DNA of 64,000 nt from Alkanophaga liquidiphilum (GCA_029259535.1 JAPHEF010000003.1:1-64000); one strand, 5' to 3'; positions 7,014-15,366 are shown, counted from the first letter of the stretch. Numbers and translations: made by a program. The notes: generated from the letters alone by a model not told the origin.

Positions 7014-8087
7014 TCATATGACTCCCGTTATGGTCGCAAGACGCTCCGCCGCTTCGTATGTCAAGCCCGTGTCCCCAAGGATCGTGTATCTCTCAGGGTT
7101 GATTTTGTGCGCCTGCGTTAACGCCTCTATTATATATTCGCTCTTCATACCTAACTCCTTTGCGGTCGTTGGCGCTCCCACGGTTCTCAGCGCATCCCTC
7201 ACATATTTCCACGCTGCGCCGTGCAGATACGACATCATGATTGTGCCGACGCCGCACTGCTCGCCGTGCAGAGCCGGCTTTGGCGCAATTATGTCGAGAG
7301 CATGGCTGAATTTATGCTCCGCCCCCGATGCAGGAGCTGAGGAGCCGGCGATGCTTATCGCAACGCCGCTCGACACGAGCGCCTTCACGACGACCCAAGC
7401 GGACTCCTCAAGGCGGGGCTTTATCTCTTTTGAGCTTTCCAAAATCATCTTTGCAGTCATCTCGGAGAGAGCGGCGGCGTAACTACTGAATTCAGCGTTT
7501 TTCAGCCTGTGCGCCAGCCGCCAGTCCATAACCGCCGTGTAGTTGGAGATGATATCGCCGCAGCCCGCCGCAAGGAAGCGATGCGGCGCCTCGGCTATGA
7601 CTTTTGTGTCTGCAATGATCGCGAGCGGCGCCTGCGCAGATATGGAAGTGTTCGTGCCTTTGTCCTTGATCGAGGCTCTGGGCGACGCTATTCCGTCGTG
7701 CGAGGCAATCGTCGGCACCGAGATGAAGGGGACATCCAACATGTAAGCTGCGACCTTCGCCACATCTATTACCTTCCCGCCGCCGACCGCAAGCATGAAG
7801 GCGGCACGGCACTCCTCAGCGACGACCCTCACGCGCTCCACGCTTTCCGGGCTTGCAGACCGCACTTCTACTAAGCCACAATCGTAGCCGCTGTCTGTAA
7901 GAATCTCGAGGACGCTCTCGCCGGCGACACGCCTTGTCGTGCCCCCGGTTACGACGAGCGCCACACCGCTCAACTTCAGCCGTTTACAGACCGCCGCAAC
8001 CTCTTCCAAGACGCCATGCCCTACGAGCACGTATCTCGGAAGTTGCATCATCTTTATCTTCTCAAATTTCGCTCCCCCACCCTCCAT
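7014..8087 (-). CDS. egsA: sn-Glycerol-1-phosphate dehydrogenase
   Basis: This enzyme reduces dihydroxyacetone phosphate to sn-glycerol-1-phosphate, the backbone of archaeal membrane lipids, using NAD(P)H. The family landmarks are all present: PRYVLVGHGVLEEV at the start, the nucleotide-binding GGGKVIDVAKV, SHDGIASPRASI and the zinc ligands in CGDIISNYT, AEHKFSHALD and HGEQCGVGT. The length (357 aa) is normal. The ATG at 8087 has GGAGG seven bases upstream. It lies 19 bp downstream of the type 2 IPP isomerase gene, so two steps of archaeal lipid synthesis share an operon. Confidence 0.95.
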   Translation of the reverse strand: MEGGGAKFEKIKMMQLPRYVLVGHGVLEEVAAVCKRLKLSGVALVVTGGTTRRVAGESVLEILTDSGYDCGLVEVRSASPESVERVRVVAEECRAAFMLAVGGGKVIDVAKVAAYMLDVPFISVPTIASHDGIASPRASIKDKGTNTSISAQAPLAIIADTKVIAEAPHRFLAAGCGDIISNYTAVMDWRLAHRLKNAEFSSYAAALSEMTAKMILESSKEIKPRLEESAWVVVKALVSSGVAISIAGSSAPASGAEHKFSHALDIIAPKPALHGEQCGVGTIMMSYLHGAAWKYVRDALRTVGAPTTAKELGMKSEYIIEALTQAHKINPERYTILGDTGLTYEAAERLATITGVI

Positions 8088-8106
8088 ACTCGTGCCTCCA
8101 CAACTC

Positions 8107-9189
8107 TTATTTCTCCCTAACCTTTTGGATTCTTCTCAAAAAGCCTCTCTGCTCAAGGATTTCTTTAGTCTTTCCAGTAACAACGACTTCCGCCCTTTTC
8201 AGCCCTTCAACGTCGCTGCTGCCGCACAGGAACATTATGACCCTTAATTCCTCAGCCATAGTTTCCAAAGCCTTTTTAACTTCCTCAGCATCTCGCATCG
8301 CCGGTTTCACGAAAGGAAGTGCCGCACTACAAACGTCGGCGCCCAGAGCCAAGCTCTTTGCGATTTCGAGCCCGGAGCGTATCCCGCCAGTCGCAATTAT
8401 TGGCAGCGGCAGGCTGCTGCACTCCACTATGCTCACCGGAGTCGGAATCCCCCAGTTCCAGAGCAATCTCCCAAGCCGCTCCGCCAACTCGTCTCTCTCT
8501 TGCATCGCCCTGTAAACCTCGACAGCTGCCCAACTCGTCCCGCCGAGCCCGCCGACGTCTATTGCGGAGACGCCTGCCTCGAAGAGCTTCTTGGCGGTGC
8601 CGTAGGACATGCCGGCACCCGTCTCCTTCCCAATCACCGGGACTTTGAGCGAGGCGCATGCCTCTTTTATTGCAAGAAGGCAGCCTCGGGCGTTCGTCTC
8701 ACCTTCTGGCTGTATGGCCTCCTGCAAGAAGTTCAGATGTATGGCGACGGCGTCCGCATCTATCATATCGATAATCTTCTCGACGCCCTCTACACCAAAC
8801 TCCTTTAGTTGCAAAACGCCGATGTTCGCATATATGAAAGTCGTAGGCGCAGCGTCCCTAACGATGCGGAAGGAATCCTCCTGAGAGGGGTCTTCGAGGG
8901 CTGCTCGTTGCGAGCCGACGCCCATGCCGACGTGTAGTTCCTCGGCGGCAGTTGCAAGTGCCTCGTTTATCCGCTTCGTTTCGGGATGCCCGCCCGTCAT
9001 CGCCGCTATCATCATAGGAAAGCTGAGTTTGAAGCCGAGGAATTCGACGCTCGTGTCAATTCCGTCCTTATCAACCTCAGGAAGTGCCACATGCACCAAA
9101 TGCACGTCGTCAAAGTAATTACGCTCCGCTTCCACGTCCTTCTCGGCACACAAGAGCAAATGTTCTATTTTTCTCTTCGAAGTTCTCAT
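8107..9189 (-). CDS. fni: Isopentenyl-diphosphate delta-isomerase, type 2 (FMN)
   Basis: This flavoenzyme interconverts isopentenyl and dimethylallyl diphosphate in isoprenoid-lipid synthesis. The conserved segments are RKIEHLLLCAE near the start, AAMTGGHPE, GMGVGSQRAALEDP, HLNFLQEAIQPEGE (the Asn/Gln/Glu active site and metal ligand), GKETGAGMS and the phosphate-binding ATGGIRSG near the C-terminus. Length 360 aa is standard. It heads the leftward operon with egsA and the UPF0179 gene. An AT-rich box (about 9215-9230, reverse strand) is a likely promoter. Confidence 0.95.
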   Translation of the reverse strand: MRTSKRKIEHLLLCAEKDVEAERNYFDDVHLVHVALPEVDKDGIDTSVEFLGFKLSFPMMIAAMTGGHPETKRINEALATAAEELHVGMGVGSQRAALEDPSQEDSFRIVRDAAPTTFIYANIGVLQLKEFGVEGVEKIIDMIDADAVAIHLNFLQEAIQPEGETNARGCLLAIKEACASLKVPVIGKETGAGMSYGTAKKLFEAGVSAIDVGGLGGTSWAAVEVYRAMQERDELAERLGRLLWNWGIPTPVSIVECSSLPLPIIATGGIRSGLEIAKSLALGADVCSAALPFVKPAMRDAEEVKKALETMAEELRVIMFLCGSSDVEGLKRAEVVVTGKTKEILEQRGFLRRIQKVREK

Positions 9190-9262
9190 CCCTCTCGCCC
9201 AGATTAAAACATGGGCCTCGTGTTGTATATTCCTTAATCTTAACCTACTTGAACTTTCGCAA

Positions 9263-9748
9263 TCAAAGCTCCCGCAGCTCAGCCTTCAGTTTTTCAACGT
9301 CGAGCAGTGCAACAGTCTTTTTGCCCGAAAGCCAGCCGCCGCACTCCCCTGGATTCAGCACGAGCCGCCCCCCCATTTTCTTAATATCCGGCTGGTGGGT
9401 ATGCCCATAAATGACGATGTCATAAGTCCCCGTAAGCGCGCTCACTATTTGTGGCTTATGTGTCATGACGACGCTTTTTCCCTCTAATTTCAGCTCGTAA
9501 GGGTCTTCGTGCAGTTCCCCAACGCCGGCGCCCTCAAACCGCTCTTTTAAAAGGAGTTTGTCGCCGTCGTTGTTCCCGAAGATTCCGATGAGCTCTGCGT
9601 TGAGCTCGCCGAATGGCTTTGCGGTGAAAGGCGCTACGAAGTCCCCAGCATGCAAGACTAAAGCTACGCCCTCGGCATTAAAAAGTTTCACGGCCTTCTT
9701 TATCGCATCAAGATTGTCATGCGTATCTGAAATTACGCCAACCCTCAA
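9263..9748 (-). CDS. YfcE/MJ0936-type metallophosphoesterase
   Basis: The calcineurin-like phosphoesterase signature is complete in 161 residues: VISDTHDN, LVLHAGDFV, GNNDGD, MTHKPQ and IYGHTHQPD, supplying the two-metal site. Small archaeal members of this family (MJ0936-like) hydrolyse phosphodiester model substrates. The natural substrate is not known. It stands by itself, with short intergenic spaces on each side. Confidence 0.85.
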   Translation of the reverse strand: MRVGVISDTHDNLDAIKKAVKLFNAEGVALVLHAGDFVAPFTAKPFGELNAELIGIFGNNDGDKLLLKERFEGAGVGELHEDPYELKLEGKSVVMTHKPQIVSALTGTYDIVIYGHTHQPDIKKMGGRLVLNPGECGGWLSGKKTVALLDVEKLKAELREL

Positions 9749-9787
9749 TTAACACTCCTCCCGCCAAAATAAACCAGCGGCGGCGCC

Positions 9788-9913
9788 CTACATACAGAAT
9801 CTCTGTCCGAGTTCCAGCTCCTCCTCAGCGTAACAGTCCTCGCACAGGGTTCTGTCGCCCCGCCGCCGCGCCTTCTTCTCTTCAATCTCCGCACCGCAAG
9901 CCTCACACTTCAT
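9788..9913 (-). CDS. 41-residue zinc-finger mini-protein
   Basis: An ORF of 41 codons begins at ATG 9913 (MKCEACGAEIEEKKARRRGD) and ends with TAG at 9788. CEAC (residues 3-6) and CEDC (residues 24-27) form a single treble-clef or ribbon-like zinc knuckle followed by an acidic helix (YAEEELELGQ). It begins 15 bp after the stop of the NifU-like gene on the same strand, so the two are likely co-transcribed. Similar small CxxC proteins occur next to many archaeal genes. The function is unknown. Confidence 0.55.
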   Translation of the reverse strand: MKCEACGAEIEEKKARRRGDRTLCEDCYAEEELELGQRFCM

Positions 9914-9927
9914 AGATGCCTAAGCCC

Positions 9928-10185
9928 CTAAATCCTTCTCGCACCGAAGACGTCCCTGAAGTCCCGGACCGCCTCCACCCTCTTAACCTCGGGCACATGC
10001 TTCTTGAGCGTCGCTTCCACGAAGTTCACGAGCGTCATCTGGCTGAAGGGGCAGCCTGCGCAGGCGCCGCCGAGCCGCACCTTGACAACGCCGTCCTCCA
10101 CAGAGACAAGCTCTATGAAGCCCCCCTCCATTGCCAGCGCCGGCTTTATCTGCGTCTCTATTATCTCTTTCACCCTGTCGAACAT
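9928..10185 (-). CDS. NifU C-terminal-domain (Nfu) Fe-S scaffold
   Basis: This 85-residue protein is the single NifU C-terminal domain: IETQIKPALAMEGGFIELVSVEDG followed by the cluster-binding GGACAGCPFSQMTL with its CxxC. Nfu proteins carry and deliver 4Fe-4S clusters to target enzymes. The 23-residue C-terminal tail (after VPEVKRVEAV) is normal. It has its own TATA-like element upstream and is followed by the zinc mini-protein. A second Fe-S assembly system (sufBD/sufC) lies at 40-42 kb. Confidence 0.85.
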   Translation of the reverse strand: MFDRVKEIIETQIKPALAMEGGFIELVSVEDGVVKVRLGGACAGCPFSQMTLVNFVEATLKKHVPEVKRVEAVRDFRDVFGARRI

Positions 10186-10225
10186 TTGACCACCTCAAAG
10201 GTTTGATGGGAGGATTGCGCCGAAC

Positions 10226-10236
10226 GAATATAAAAC
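10226..10236 (-). promoter_or_regulatory. TATA-like promoter of the NifU-like gene
   Basis: On the minus strand this reads as a TTTATATTC core, about 45 bases before the ATG at 10185, consistent with an archaeal TATA box and a short leader. Confidence 0.4.
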
Positions 10237-10289
10237 TTGCGGACGCTCAAACCGCATAAGTAAGGAAAAAAGTGGAATTGCCGTCTCAA

Positions 10290-11129
10290 TTACGCAGGTC
10301 TCTCCAGCAGCTTCCGCTTCTTCAAGATTTCTCCGCTCCTTGCGTGCGGCGTGCGCAAGAGGCTGTCGCCGTATTTCTCGATTTCGTAGGCTTCATCCGC
10401 AAGGAGCGCTGCGTAGCGCATAACCTCGTGGGCGGCGGCGCACATCGGCACGTAACGCTCCGCCTCCTTGACGACAAAGCACGCCTGCACGTTTATATCC
10501 GCGACCTTCTCGGCGATGCTGTAAGCCGCAAATGCTTTCGCCGCCGCATACGGATTCGCGAAGCTCGCACGGCTCACGACGGTCTCCGCATTCGCTATTA
10601 TCTGCGGGAGCGTCGGCGTCTCGCCTTTCTTTATCTGCTCGATGACGGCGTCGAGCTCCTCCTGCACGAGCCTGACGGCGCCACAAACGCTCAAGACCTT
10701 AAGGACATCGGCGTTGAAAAGGCTCATCTCCACAGGGTCGAGGAACTGCCTGCGGGCGCCAATCATCGGGTCGCCAGTCAGGATTATGTAGCCAAAGCCG
10801 TCGTTTTTGAGCTCCTCCACAGCTTTTTTGCCGGGAGCGTCGGAGATGACGATGCATGGCTTCCCACCTTCCTTCACGAGGTCTCTCGCCTTCTTAGGTC
10901 CGGGAAGTGCGGCATTCGGGCTTATCACGACTGCGAAATCGGGATCAAGCTGCAAGAGCGCCTTCGCAGCGCTTTCTGCGTGTGCTGCCGTCATTTTCGC
11001 GCCGCTCGCCACCACACAGGCATCCACGTCCTCACGGTCGGCACGCTCGTCGAGAACGAGGTCCACGATTCTTGACATCCCGATGTTCCCTATCTTCACA
11101 AACCCTACCTTCACAACCTCCTTCGCCAA
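10290..11129 (-). CDS. mtd: F420-dependent methylene-tetrahydromethanopterin dehydrogenase
   Basis: Mtd interconverts methenyl- and methylene-H4MPT with coenzyme F420, a C1 step of methanogenesis and of reverse methanogenesis or alkane oxidation. The whole length (279 aa) follows the family: VGFVKIGNIGMSR, LDERADREDVDA, PNAALPGPKKAR, VISDAPGKKAVEEL, the highly conserved DPMIGARRQFLDPVEM, FANPYAAAKAFAAY, and AHEVMRYAALLADEA with TPHARSG near the end. The TTG at 11129 is the longest start. The GTG at 11114, two bases after AAGGAGG, aligns better with family N-termini. A strong TATA box lies just upstream. This gene is the best marker here for a methanogen-related metabolism. Confidence 0.95.
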   Translation of the reverse strand: MAKEVVKVGFVKIGNIGMSRIVDLVLDERADREDVDACVVASGAKMTAAHAESAAKALLQLDPDFAVVISPNAALPGPKKARDLVKEGGKPCIVISDAPGKKAVEELKNDGFGYIILTGDPMIGARRQFLDPVEMSLFNADVLKVLSVCGAVRLVQEELDAVIEQIKKGETPTLPQIIANAETVVSRASFANPYAAAKAFAAYSIAEKVADINVQACFVVKEAERYVPMCAAAHEVMRYAALLADEAYEIEKYGDSLLRTPHARSGEILKKRKLLERPA

Positions 11130-11163
11130 AGCTCCTCACCCGAAAAGCCATACCCCCTTTGTT

Positions 11164-11177
11164 CTTTTATATTTTTC
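11164..11177 (-). promoter_or_regulatory. TATA box of mtd
   Basis: The minus strand reads GAAAAATATAAAAG, a textbook archaeal TATA element, about 40 bases before the mtd start region. Its position inside the 64-codon frame at 11136-11330 argues that this frame is not a gene. Confidence 0.6.
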
Positions 11178-11340
11178 TTTTACTTTAAGGAAAGGCTCGG
11201 GAAACGCCCCAAAGCTGGCTAAACGTTTTCTGCTCGGATTTATCCGCTTTCGCCTAAGGCTGCGCGTGCTTACTATTGTCTTGCAACTCCGGCATTTGAG
11301 GTATTTCCCTGCTGCGAGAGACTCCATCATGTAATAAGGC

Positions 11341-11355
11341 GCTCACATCGTGAGC
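11341..11355. other. Perfect 6-bp inverted repeat between divergent genes
   Basis: GCTCAC and GTGAGC flank a three-base centre in the space between the mtd promoter and the cis-prenyltransferase gene. It could be an operator for a dimeric regulator or a small hairpin. There is no further evidence. Confidence 0.25.
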
Positions 11356-11439
11356 GGCGAGTCCTCTCTTCATTTTCTTACACGCCGTTACCCAAACAGT
11401 TTTTAAGAATGGGGGCATAGGAGTGGTCAGGGGAGAGGC

Positions 11440-12093
11440 GTGCTTTCGTATTTATATGAGAAGTGGCTCCTGAGGCACATCTTGCGGGCGGGTATTACTG
11501 TGCGACATATAATTCTGATAATAGATGAGAGTGACCTCCTCGTCTCTAGAGAGGCGGTAAAAAAGCTGGCGAGCTTCGTGCGGTGGTGCTCAGCTCTCGG
11601 CATAGAAACTGTCGGCATCTACGTAAGCATCGCAAAGGAGCTCGGCGGAGAAATCATCGAGGCGACGAGCGAGCTGCTATTTGAAAAAATTTCAAAAGCT
11701 CTCAGCAGAGAGAGTGCCTCCATCGAGATATATACGGCAAAAAGCACAAAATTGCTGAGGGGCGACGCTGCGATGCGAGTGTGCGTTTCCATAGGCTTCG
11801 GCGGAAGGAGTGAGCTTACAGAGGCGATAAGGAGGATATGCATGCGGGTGCAGGATGGCGAGATCGAACCTGAGGAGATCAACGAGAAAAAGATAGAAAG
11901 CGAGCTCGTCTTCAGGCTCGAGCCCGACCTGATAATCCGGTCAGGCGGCGCCAAGCTCACCGACTTCCTCATCTGGCAGTCCGTCTACAGCGAGTTTTAT
12001 TTCACGGACGTTAATTGGCGAAACTTCAGGAAAATTGACCTACTACGGGCAATCCGGGACTTCCAGAAGCGGGAGAGGAGGTTTGGCACTTAG
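11440..12093 (+). CDS. Divergent cis-prenyltransferase (UppS-like)
   Basis: The C-terminal half carries the UppS/cis-prenyltransferase signature: PDLIIRSGG, then FLIWQSVYSEFYFTDVNW. Middle pieces such as CVSIGFGGRSELTEAIRRI match the conserved Y/F-G-GR-EI region. The N-terminal phosphate-binding motif, normally IMDGNRRWA, is replaced by IIDESDLLVS: the catalytic Asp may remain but the GNRRWA residues are gone, and the second Arg after the RSGG motif is Lys. At 217 aa it is shorter than typical enzymes (about 240-260). It may be a regulatory or Nus1/NgBR-like subunit rather than a stand-alone enzyme. Likely start is the GTG at 11440 after GGGAGAG. Confidence 0.7.
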   Translation: MLSYLYEKWLLRHILRAGITVRHIILIIDESDLLVSREAVKKLASFVRWCSALGIETVGIYVSIAKELGGEIIEATSELLFEKISKALSRESASIEIYTAKSTKLLRGDAAMRVCVSIGFGGRSELTEAIRRICMRVQDGEIEPEEINEKKIESELVFRLEPDLIIRSGGAKLTDFLIWQSVYSEFYFTDVNWRNFRKIDLLRAIRDFQKRERRFGT

Positions 12094-12123
12094 CTTGGCT
12101 TAGATAAATGTGAGGGGGAACAC

Positions 12124-12426
12124 ATGGTGGAAGTGCTGAAGTATGTGGGGCAAAGAGTGATATGGCGGGATGATAAGGGCATGCCGAGGCAGGTATTGAA
12201 GTGCTTCATCAAGAGGGGCGAATACGGTGCCTTCATCTCCATAGAGCGCCATTGGGTCCAGAAGGTCGAAAGCGGAGAAGTAAAAGAGACGAAATGGGCG
12301 GGCTGGTCCATAAACTTCCCATACGACAAAAATCGAGCACTAACCCTCTTAAAATCCATAAATGAGCTTTTGGAGGAAGTTTTCCCTGGAGACATCCCAG
12401 AGAGCTACGACTTTGAATTTGATTAG
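12124..12426 (+). CDS. Conserved small protein of unknown function
   Basis: This 100-residue protein has alternating short strands (VLKYVGQRVIWRD, VLKCFIKRGEYGAFISI), a WAGWSINFPYD segment and an amphipathic C-terminal helix (RALTLLKSINELLEEV) with an acidic end. I do not recognise the family. The strand-then-helix layout recalls small ssDNA-binding or PC4-like folds, but no diagnostic motif is present. It follows the cis-prenyltransferase gene by 30 bp on the same strand, and the ATG is preceded by GAGGGGGA. Confidence 0.6.
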   Translation: MVEVLKYVGQRVIWRDDKGMPRQVLKCFIKRGEYGAFISIERHWVQKVESGEVKETKWAGWSINFPYDKNRALTLLKSINELLEEVFPGDIPESYDFEFD

Positions 12427-12511
12427 CTTCGTTGCGGCTCGTGGCAGCACCTCTGCGTCCCGTAACATTAATTAAGTGCGTTGCTTAAGAGTAGCAGAGC
12501 GGGGAGGTAGG

Positions 12512-13312
12512 ATGGCGGTTGCAAAAATCCTCCAGAATAAAAGGATGAGTAGCAAGTTTCAGATACTCGTAGAAATAGCGGCGAACCAACCAAACGTGAA
12601 GCAACGAGATATCGCGGCGAAGCTCAACATCACGCCGCAAGCTGTCTCAGAATACGTCAAGGAATTAATAGAGGAGGGCATGGTGGCGACGGACGGACGT
12701 GGCAAATACCGGGTGACGAAGGAGGGAGTCGACTTCATACTGAGGATGACAAACGAGCTTGAAGAATACTCCTCGTATATCAACAACATCATAACCAACA
12801 TCTCCGTCTGGGCGGCGGTCGCCGACGACGACCTGAAAAAGGGCGAGGGCGTCAGCCTGCGGATGAAAAATGGCATCCTTTATGCGTGCAAAATCGAAGG
12901 GGGCGAAGAGGCAGAGGCGAGAGCGGTCTGCATATCCGATGCGAGACGCGGCGAGGATGTCGGCATCACAGACATAAAAGGCATGATTGCGCTCGAACTT
13001 GGGAAAATAACGGTGTGTATTGTCCCAAGGATACAAAACGGCGGCTCCAAGAAAGTGGATTTAGGACGCTTAAAACAAGCAGTAAAGAAAAGCAAGCTCG
13101 TGGGCGTCATCGGCATAGAGGCGTTGGTGGCGCTCTCTCGCATAAACAGGAAGCCCGACATCATCCATGGGACCAAAGAAGCGACAATCGAGGCATCATC
13201 AAAAGGGCTCCCGCTCACGGTCGTGTGCGTCGAGGACGAGATTCCGTCGCTCCTTCACAGGCTGGAGGGCGAGGGGCTTAGCTACGAGCTTCTTGACTTG
13301 CGCTTGGCTTAG
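12512..13312 (+). CDS. Winged-helix transcriptional regulator with C-terminal ligand-type domain
   Basis: The N-terminal winged helix (KFQILVEIAANQPNVKQRD, then LNITPQAVSEYVKELIEEG, then GKYRVTKEGVDFIL) is a MarR/ArsR-like DNA-binding domain. The C-terminal 170 residues form an alpha/beta domain found in archaeal regulators of the DUF7839 kind, with SDARRGEDVGITDIKGM and IGIEALVALSRI. I chose the ATG at 12512, after GGGGAGGTAGG, over the upstream ATG at 12476. It precedes proS by 14 bp and may share its transcript. The signal it senses is unknown. Confidence 0.7.
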   Translation: MAVAKILQNKRMSSKFQILVEIAANQPNVKQRDIAAKLNITPQAVSEYVKELIEEGMVATDGRGKYRVTKEGVDFILRMTNELEEYSSYINNIITNISVWAAVADDDLKKGEGVSLRMKNGILYACKIEGGEEAEARAVCISDARRGEDVGITDIKGMIALELGKITVCIVPRIQNGGSKKVDLGRLKQAVKKSKLVGVIGIEALVALSRINRKPDIIHGTKEATIEASSKGLPLTVVCVEDEIPSLLHRLEGEGLSYELLDLRLA

Positions 13313-13326
13313 CGGCGGTGACTCTC

Positions 13327-14790
13327 ATGGGCGGTGAGAGAGAGGCAAAGACGATAATCCCAAAGGAAAACTTCAGTGAGTGGTATAACGAGATTTTGCG
13401 GAGAGCGGAAATCATGGATGTCAGGTATCCTGTGAAGGGCTTGTATGTGTGGTTCCCATTTGGTTTTAAGTTGAGAAATCTAATATATTCGATATTAAAG
13501 TCGTTACTGGACGTCGAACATGACGAAGTCCTCTTCCCAACGTTAATTCCGAAGACAGAGTTCATAAAGGAGGAAAAGCACATAAAAGGGTTCGAGGATG
13601 AGGTTTTCTGGGTGACGAGGGGAGGCGTTGACGAGCTTGACGTGCCGCTGGCGCTGCGCCCAACGTCGGAGACCGCCATATACCCGATGTTCAAGGTCTG
13701 GATCCGCTCGCATGCCGACCTCCCGCTCCGCATTTACCAAATAGCGAACGTGTTCAGATACGAAACAAAGCACACACGCCCGCTGGTAAGGCTGAGAGAG
13801 GTAACCTCATTTAAGGAGGCACACACCGCACATAGAAACTGGGCGGAGGCGGAGGCGCAAGTAAAAAGAGCTGTAGCCATTTATCGGCGCTTCTACGACC
13901 GTCTTGCTGTCCCCTACATCATCACGAGACGCCCCGACTGGGACAAGTTCCCGGGCGCCGCCTACACCATCGCGTTTGACACTATTATGCCCGACGGCAG
14001 GACGCTCCAAATCGCCACGATTCACCATTTAGGCACGAACTTCGCACGAACCTTCGACATAAAATACGAGGACGTCGGCGGCGAGCAGAAATACGTGCAC
14101 CAGACGTGCTATGGCATATCTGAGCGTTGCGTTGCCGCCGTGATTGCGACGCACGGTGATTCCCACGGGTTAGTGCTGCCGCCGGAGGTTGCACCGATGC
14201 AGATCGTCATCGTCCCCATAATATTCTCAAAGGAGAAAAGAAGTGGAGCGGTGCTGGAGGTGTGCCGCAGCGTCCGCGCCGCCCTGAAAAGCTCATTCAG
14301 GGTGATTCTGGACGAGAGCGAGGAGCGTCCCGGCGCCAAGTTCTACAAGTGGGAGATGCGAGGCGTGCCACTACGCATCGAAATAGGTCCAAGGGACGTT
14401 AGCAGGGATGAATGCACGTTCGTGCGCAGAGACACATTTGAACGCTTCACCGTGCCGCTGAGCAACGTCGTCGGCGAGGCTGAGAAAGCTCTAAGAGACC
14501 TCCATGAGAGCATATGGCGGCGTAGCAAGGAGCATTTTTCCTCTAAAATTTTCGACCTCTGCGGAGACGAGCAAGAAGACAGAATAAAAGAATGCGTCAA
14601 GAAAGGCGTCGTCGTCGTTTTTATGTGCCGCAGCGAAGAATGCGGAGCAGAAGTGAAAGAACGGTTCGATGCGGACGTCCTTGGCGAGGAAGTGGGCACA
14701 TGCCTGCTGGATGACGTGGAGGAGCAAACAGGACGGTGCATCATCTGTGGCGCCGAAGGGAGGCGGACTTATATTGCGAGGACGTATTGA
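13327..14790 (+). CDS. proS: Prolyl-tRNA synthetase, archaeal/eukaryal type
   Basis: This class II synthetase charges tRNA-Pro. Motif 2 and its neighbours are clear (LALRPTSETAIYPMF, FRYETKHTRPLVRLREV, SFKEAHTAH), followed by the ATP-binding motif 3 region (ERCVAAVIATHGDSHGLVLPP), the anticodon-binding domain and the archaeal C-terminal zinc domain (CRSEECG, then CIICG, ending in RTYIARTY). Ending with Tyr is typical of this type. The ATG at 13327 has GGCGGTGA five bases upstream. A GTG at 13318 is also in frame. It is followed by the archaetidylserine decarboxylase gene after 6 bp. Confidence 0.95.
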   Translation: MGGEREAKTIIPKENFSEWYNEILRRAEIMDVRYPVKGLYVWFPFGFKLRNLIYSILKSLLDVEHDEVLFPTLIPKTEFIKEEKHIKGFEDEVFWVTRGGVDELDVPLALRPTSETAIYPMFKVWIRSHADLPLRIYQIANVFRYETKHTRPLVRLREVTSFKEAHTAHRNWAEAEAQVKRAVAIYRRFYDRLAVPYIITRRPDWDKFPGAAYTIAFDTIMPDGRTLQIATIHHLGTNFARTFDIKYEDVGGEQKYVHQTCYGISERCVAAVIATHGDSHGLVLPPEVAPMQIVIVPIIFSKEKRSGAVLEVCRSVRAALKSSFRVILDESEERPGAKFYKWEMRGVPLRIEIGPRDVSRDECTFVRRDTFERFTVPLSNVVGEAEKALRDLHESIWRRSKEHFSSKIFDLCGDEQEDRIKECVKKGVVVVFMCRSEECGAEVKERFDADVLGEEVGTCLLDDVEEQTGRCIICGAEGRRTYIARTY

Positions 14791-14796
14791 TTCACG

Positions 14797-15291
14797 ATGA
14801 CTGGCGATTTCATGGTTTCGCCGGCGAGCGGCAAAGTTCTCAAATCCGACAGAAACCTCATATCCATCTTCATGCGTATCTATGACGACCACATAAACGT
14901 GGCGCCTTTCGACGGCATAGTCTCCGAAATAAAATATGAGCGGGGCGGTTTCTTGCCGGCGTTTCTTAAGAGGAGTGAGAGGAATGAGCGGAACATCATC
15001 GAGCTGGCGACGCCGCATGGCGTCGTCAAGATAGCGCAGGTCGCCGGCTTCCTCATCCGCCGAATAAGATGCGACGTGCGGGTCGGCGAGCGAGTTAAAC
15101 AGGGGCAGCCCCTCGGCAAGATATATTTCGGGTCGAGGGTAGACGTTACGCTTCCAGAGGGTTTCTCTCCAGTCGTGAAGCGGGGTCAGCGGGTAGAGCA
15201 CGGGCGCACGATAATCGCACGGCGCGGCGCCCTTGACGGCACTGACAGCAACACCACCGCAACCTACTCAAAAATCATTAAGAAAGTTTAG
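14797..15291 (+). CDS. asd: Archaetidylserine decarboxylase proenzyme, short form
   Basis: The protein belongs to the pyruvoyl-dependent phosphatidylserine decarboxylase family, which makes archaetidylethanolamine. Conserved parts are YDDHINVAPFDG, ELATPHGVVKIAQVAG and the self-cleavage site FGSRVDVTLPEG, where Ser would become the pyruvoyl group. Two oddities: at 164 aa it lacks the N-terminal hydrophobic region and FFRDPER-like motif of most archaeal members, and the usual SPADGKV, whose Asp belongs to the autocleavage triad, reads SPASGKV. It could be impaired in self-processing. The family assignment is secure. Activity is uncertain. Confidence 0.8.
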   Translation: MTGDFMVSPASGKVLKSDRNLISIFMRIYDDHINVAPFDGIVSEIKYERGGFLPAFLKRSERNERNIIELATPHGVVKIAQVAGFLIRRIRCDVRVGERVKQGQPLGKIYFGSRVDVTLPEGFSPVVKRGQRVEHGRTIIARRGALDGTDSNTTATYSKIIKKV

Positions 15292-15292
15292 T

Positions 15293-15306
15293 AAATTATA
15301 TATTTG
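15293..15306 (+). promoter_or_regulatory. TATA-like promoter of the UPF0058 gene
   Basis: AAATTATATATTTG lies just after the asd stop codon and about 60 bases before the UPF0058 ATG, giving an expected transcription start near 15325. Confidence 0.45.
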
Positions 15307-15366
15307 GTGAGATAGGAACTCCTTGCCTACGCAGGTAAGAAAAACCGTGCTTTGGAAGTTTGAAAC

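Noticed and set aside
10272..11075. A 267-codon plus-strand frame over mtd
   Set aside because: It is entirely antisense to mtd, whose conserved residues are unmistakable.
11136..11330. A 64-residue frame just upstream of mtd
   Set aside because: It spans the mtd TATA box and lacks any recognisable domain; the promoter makes it unlikely to be translated.
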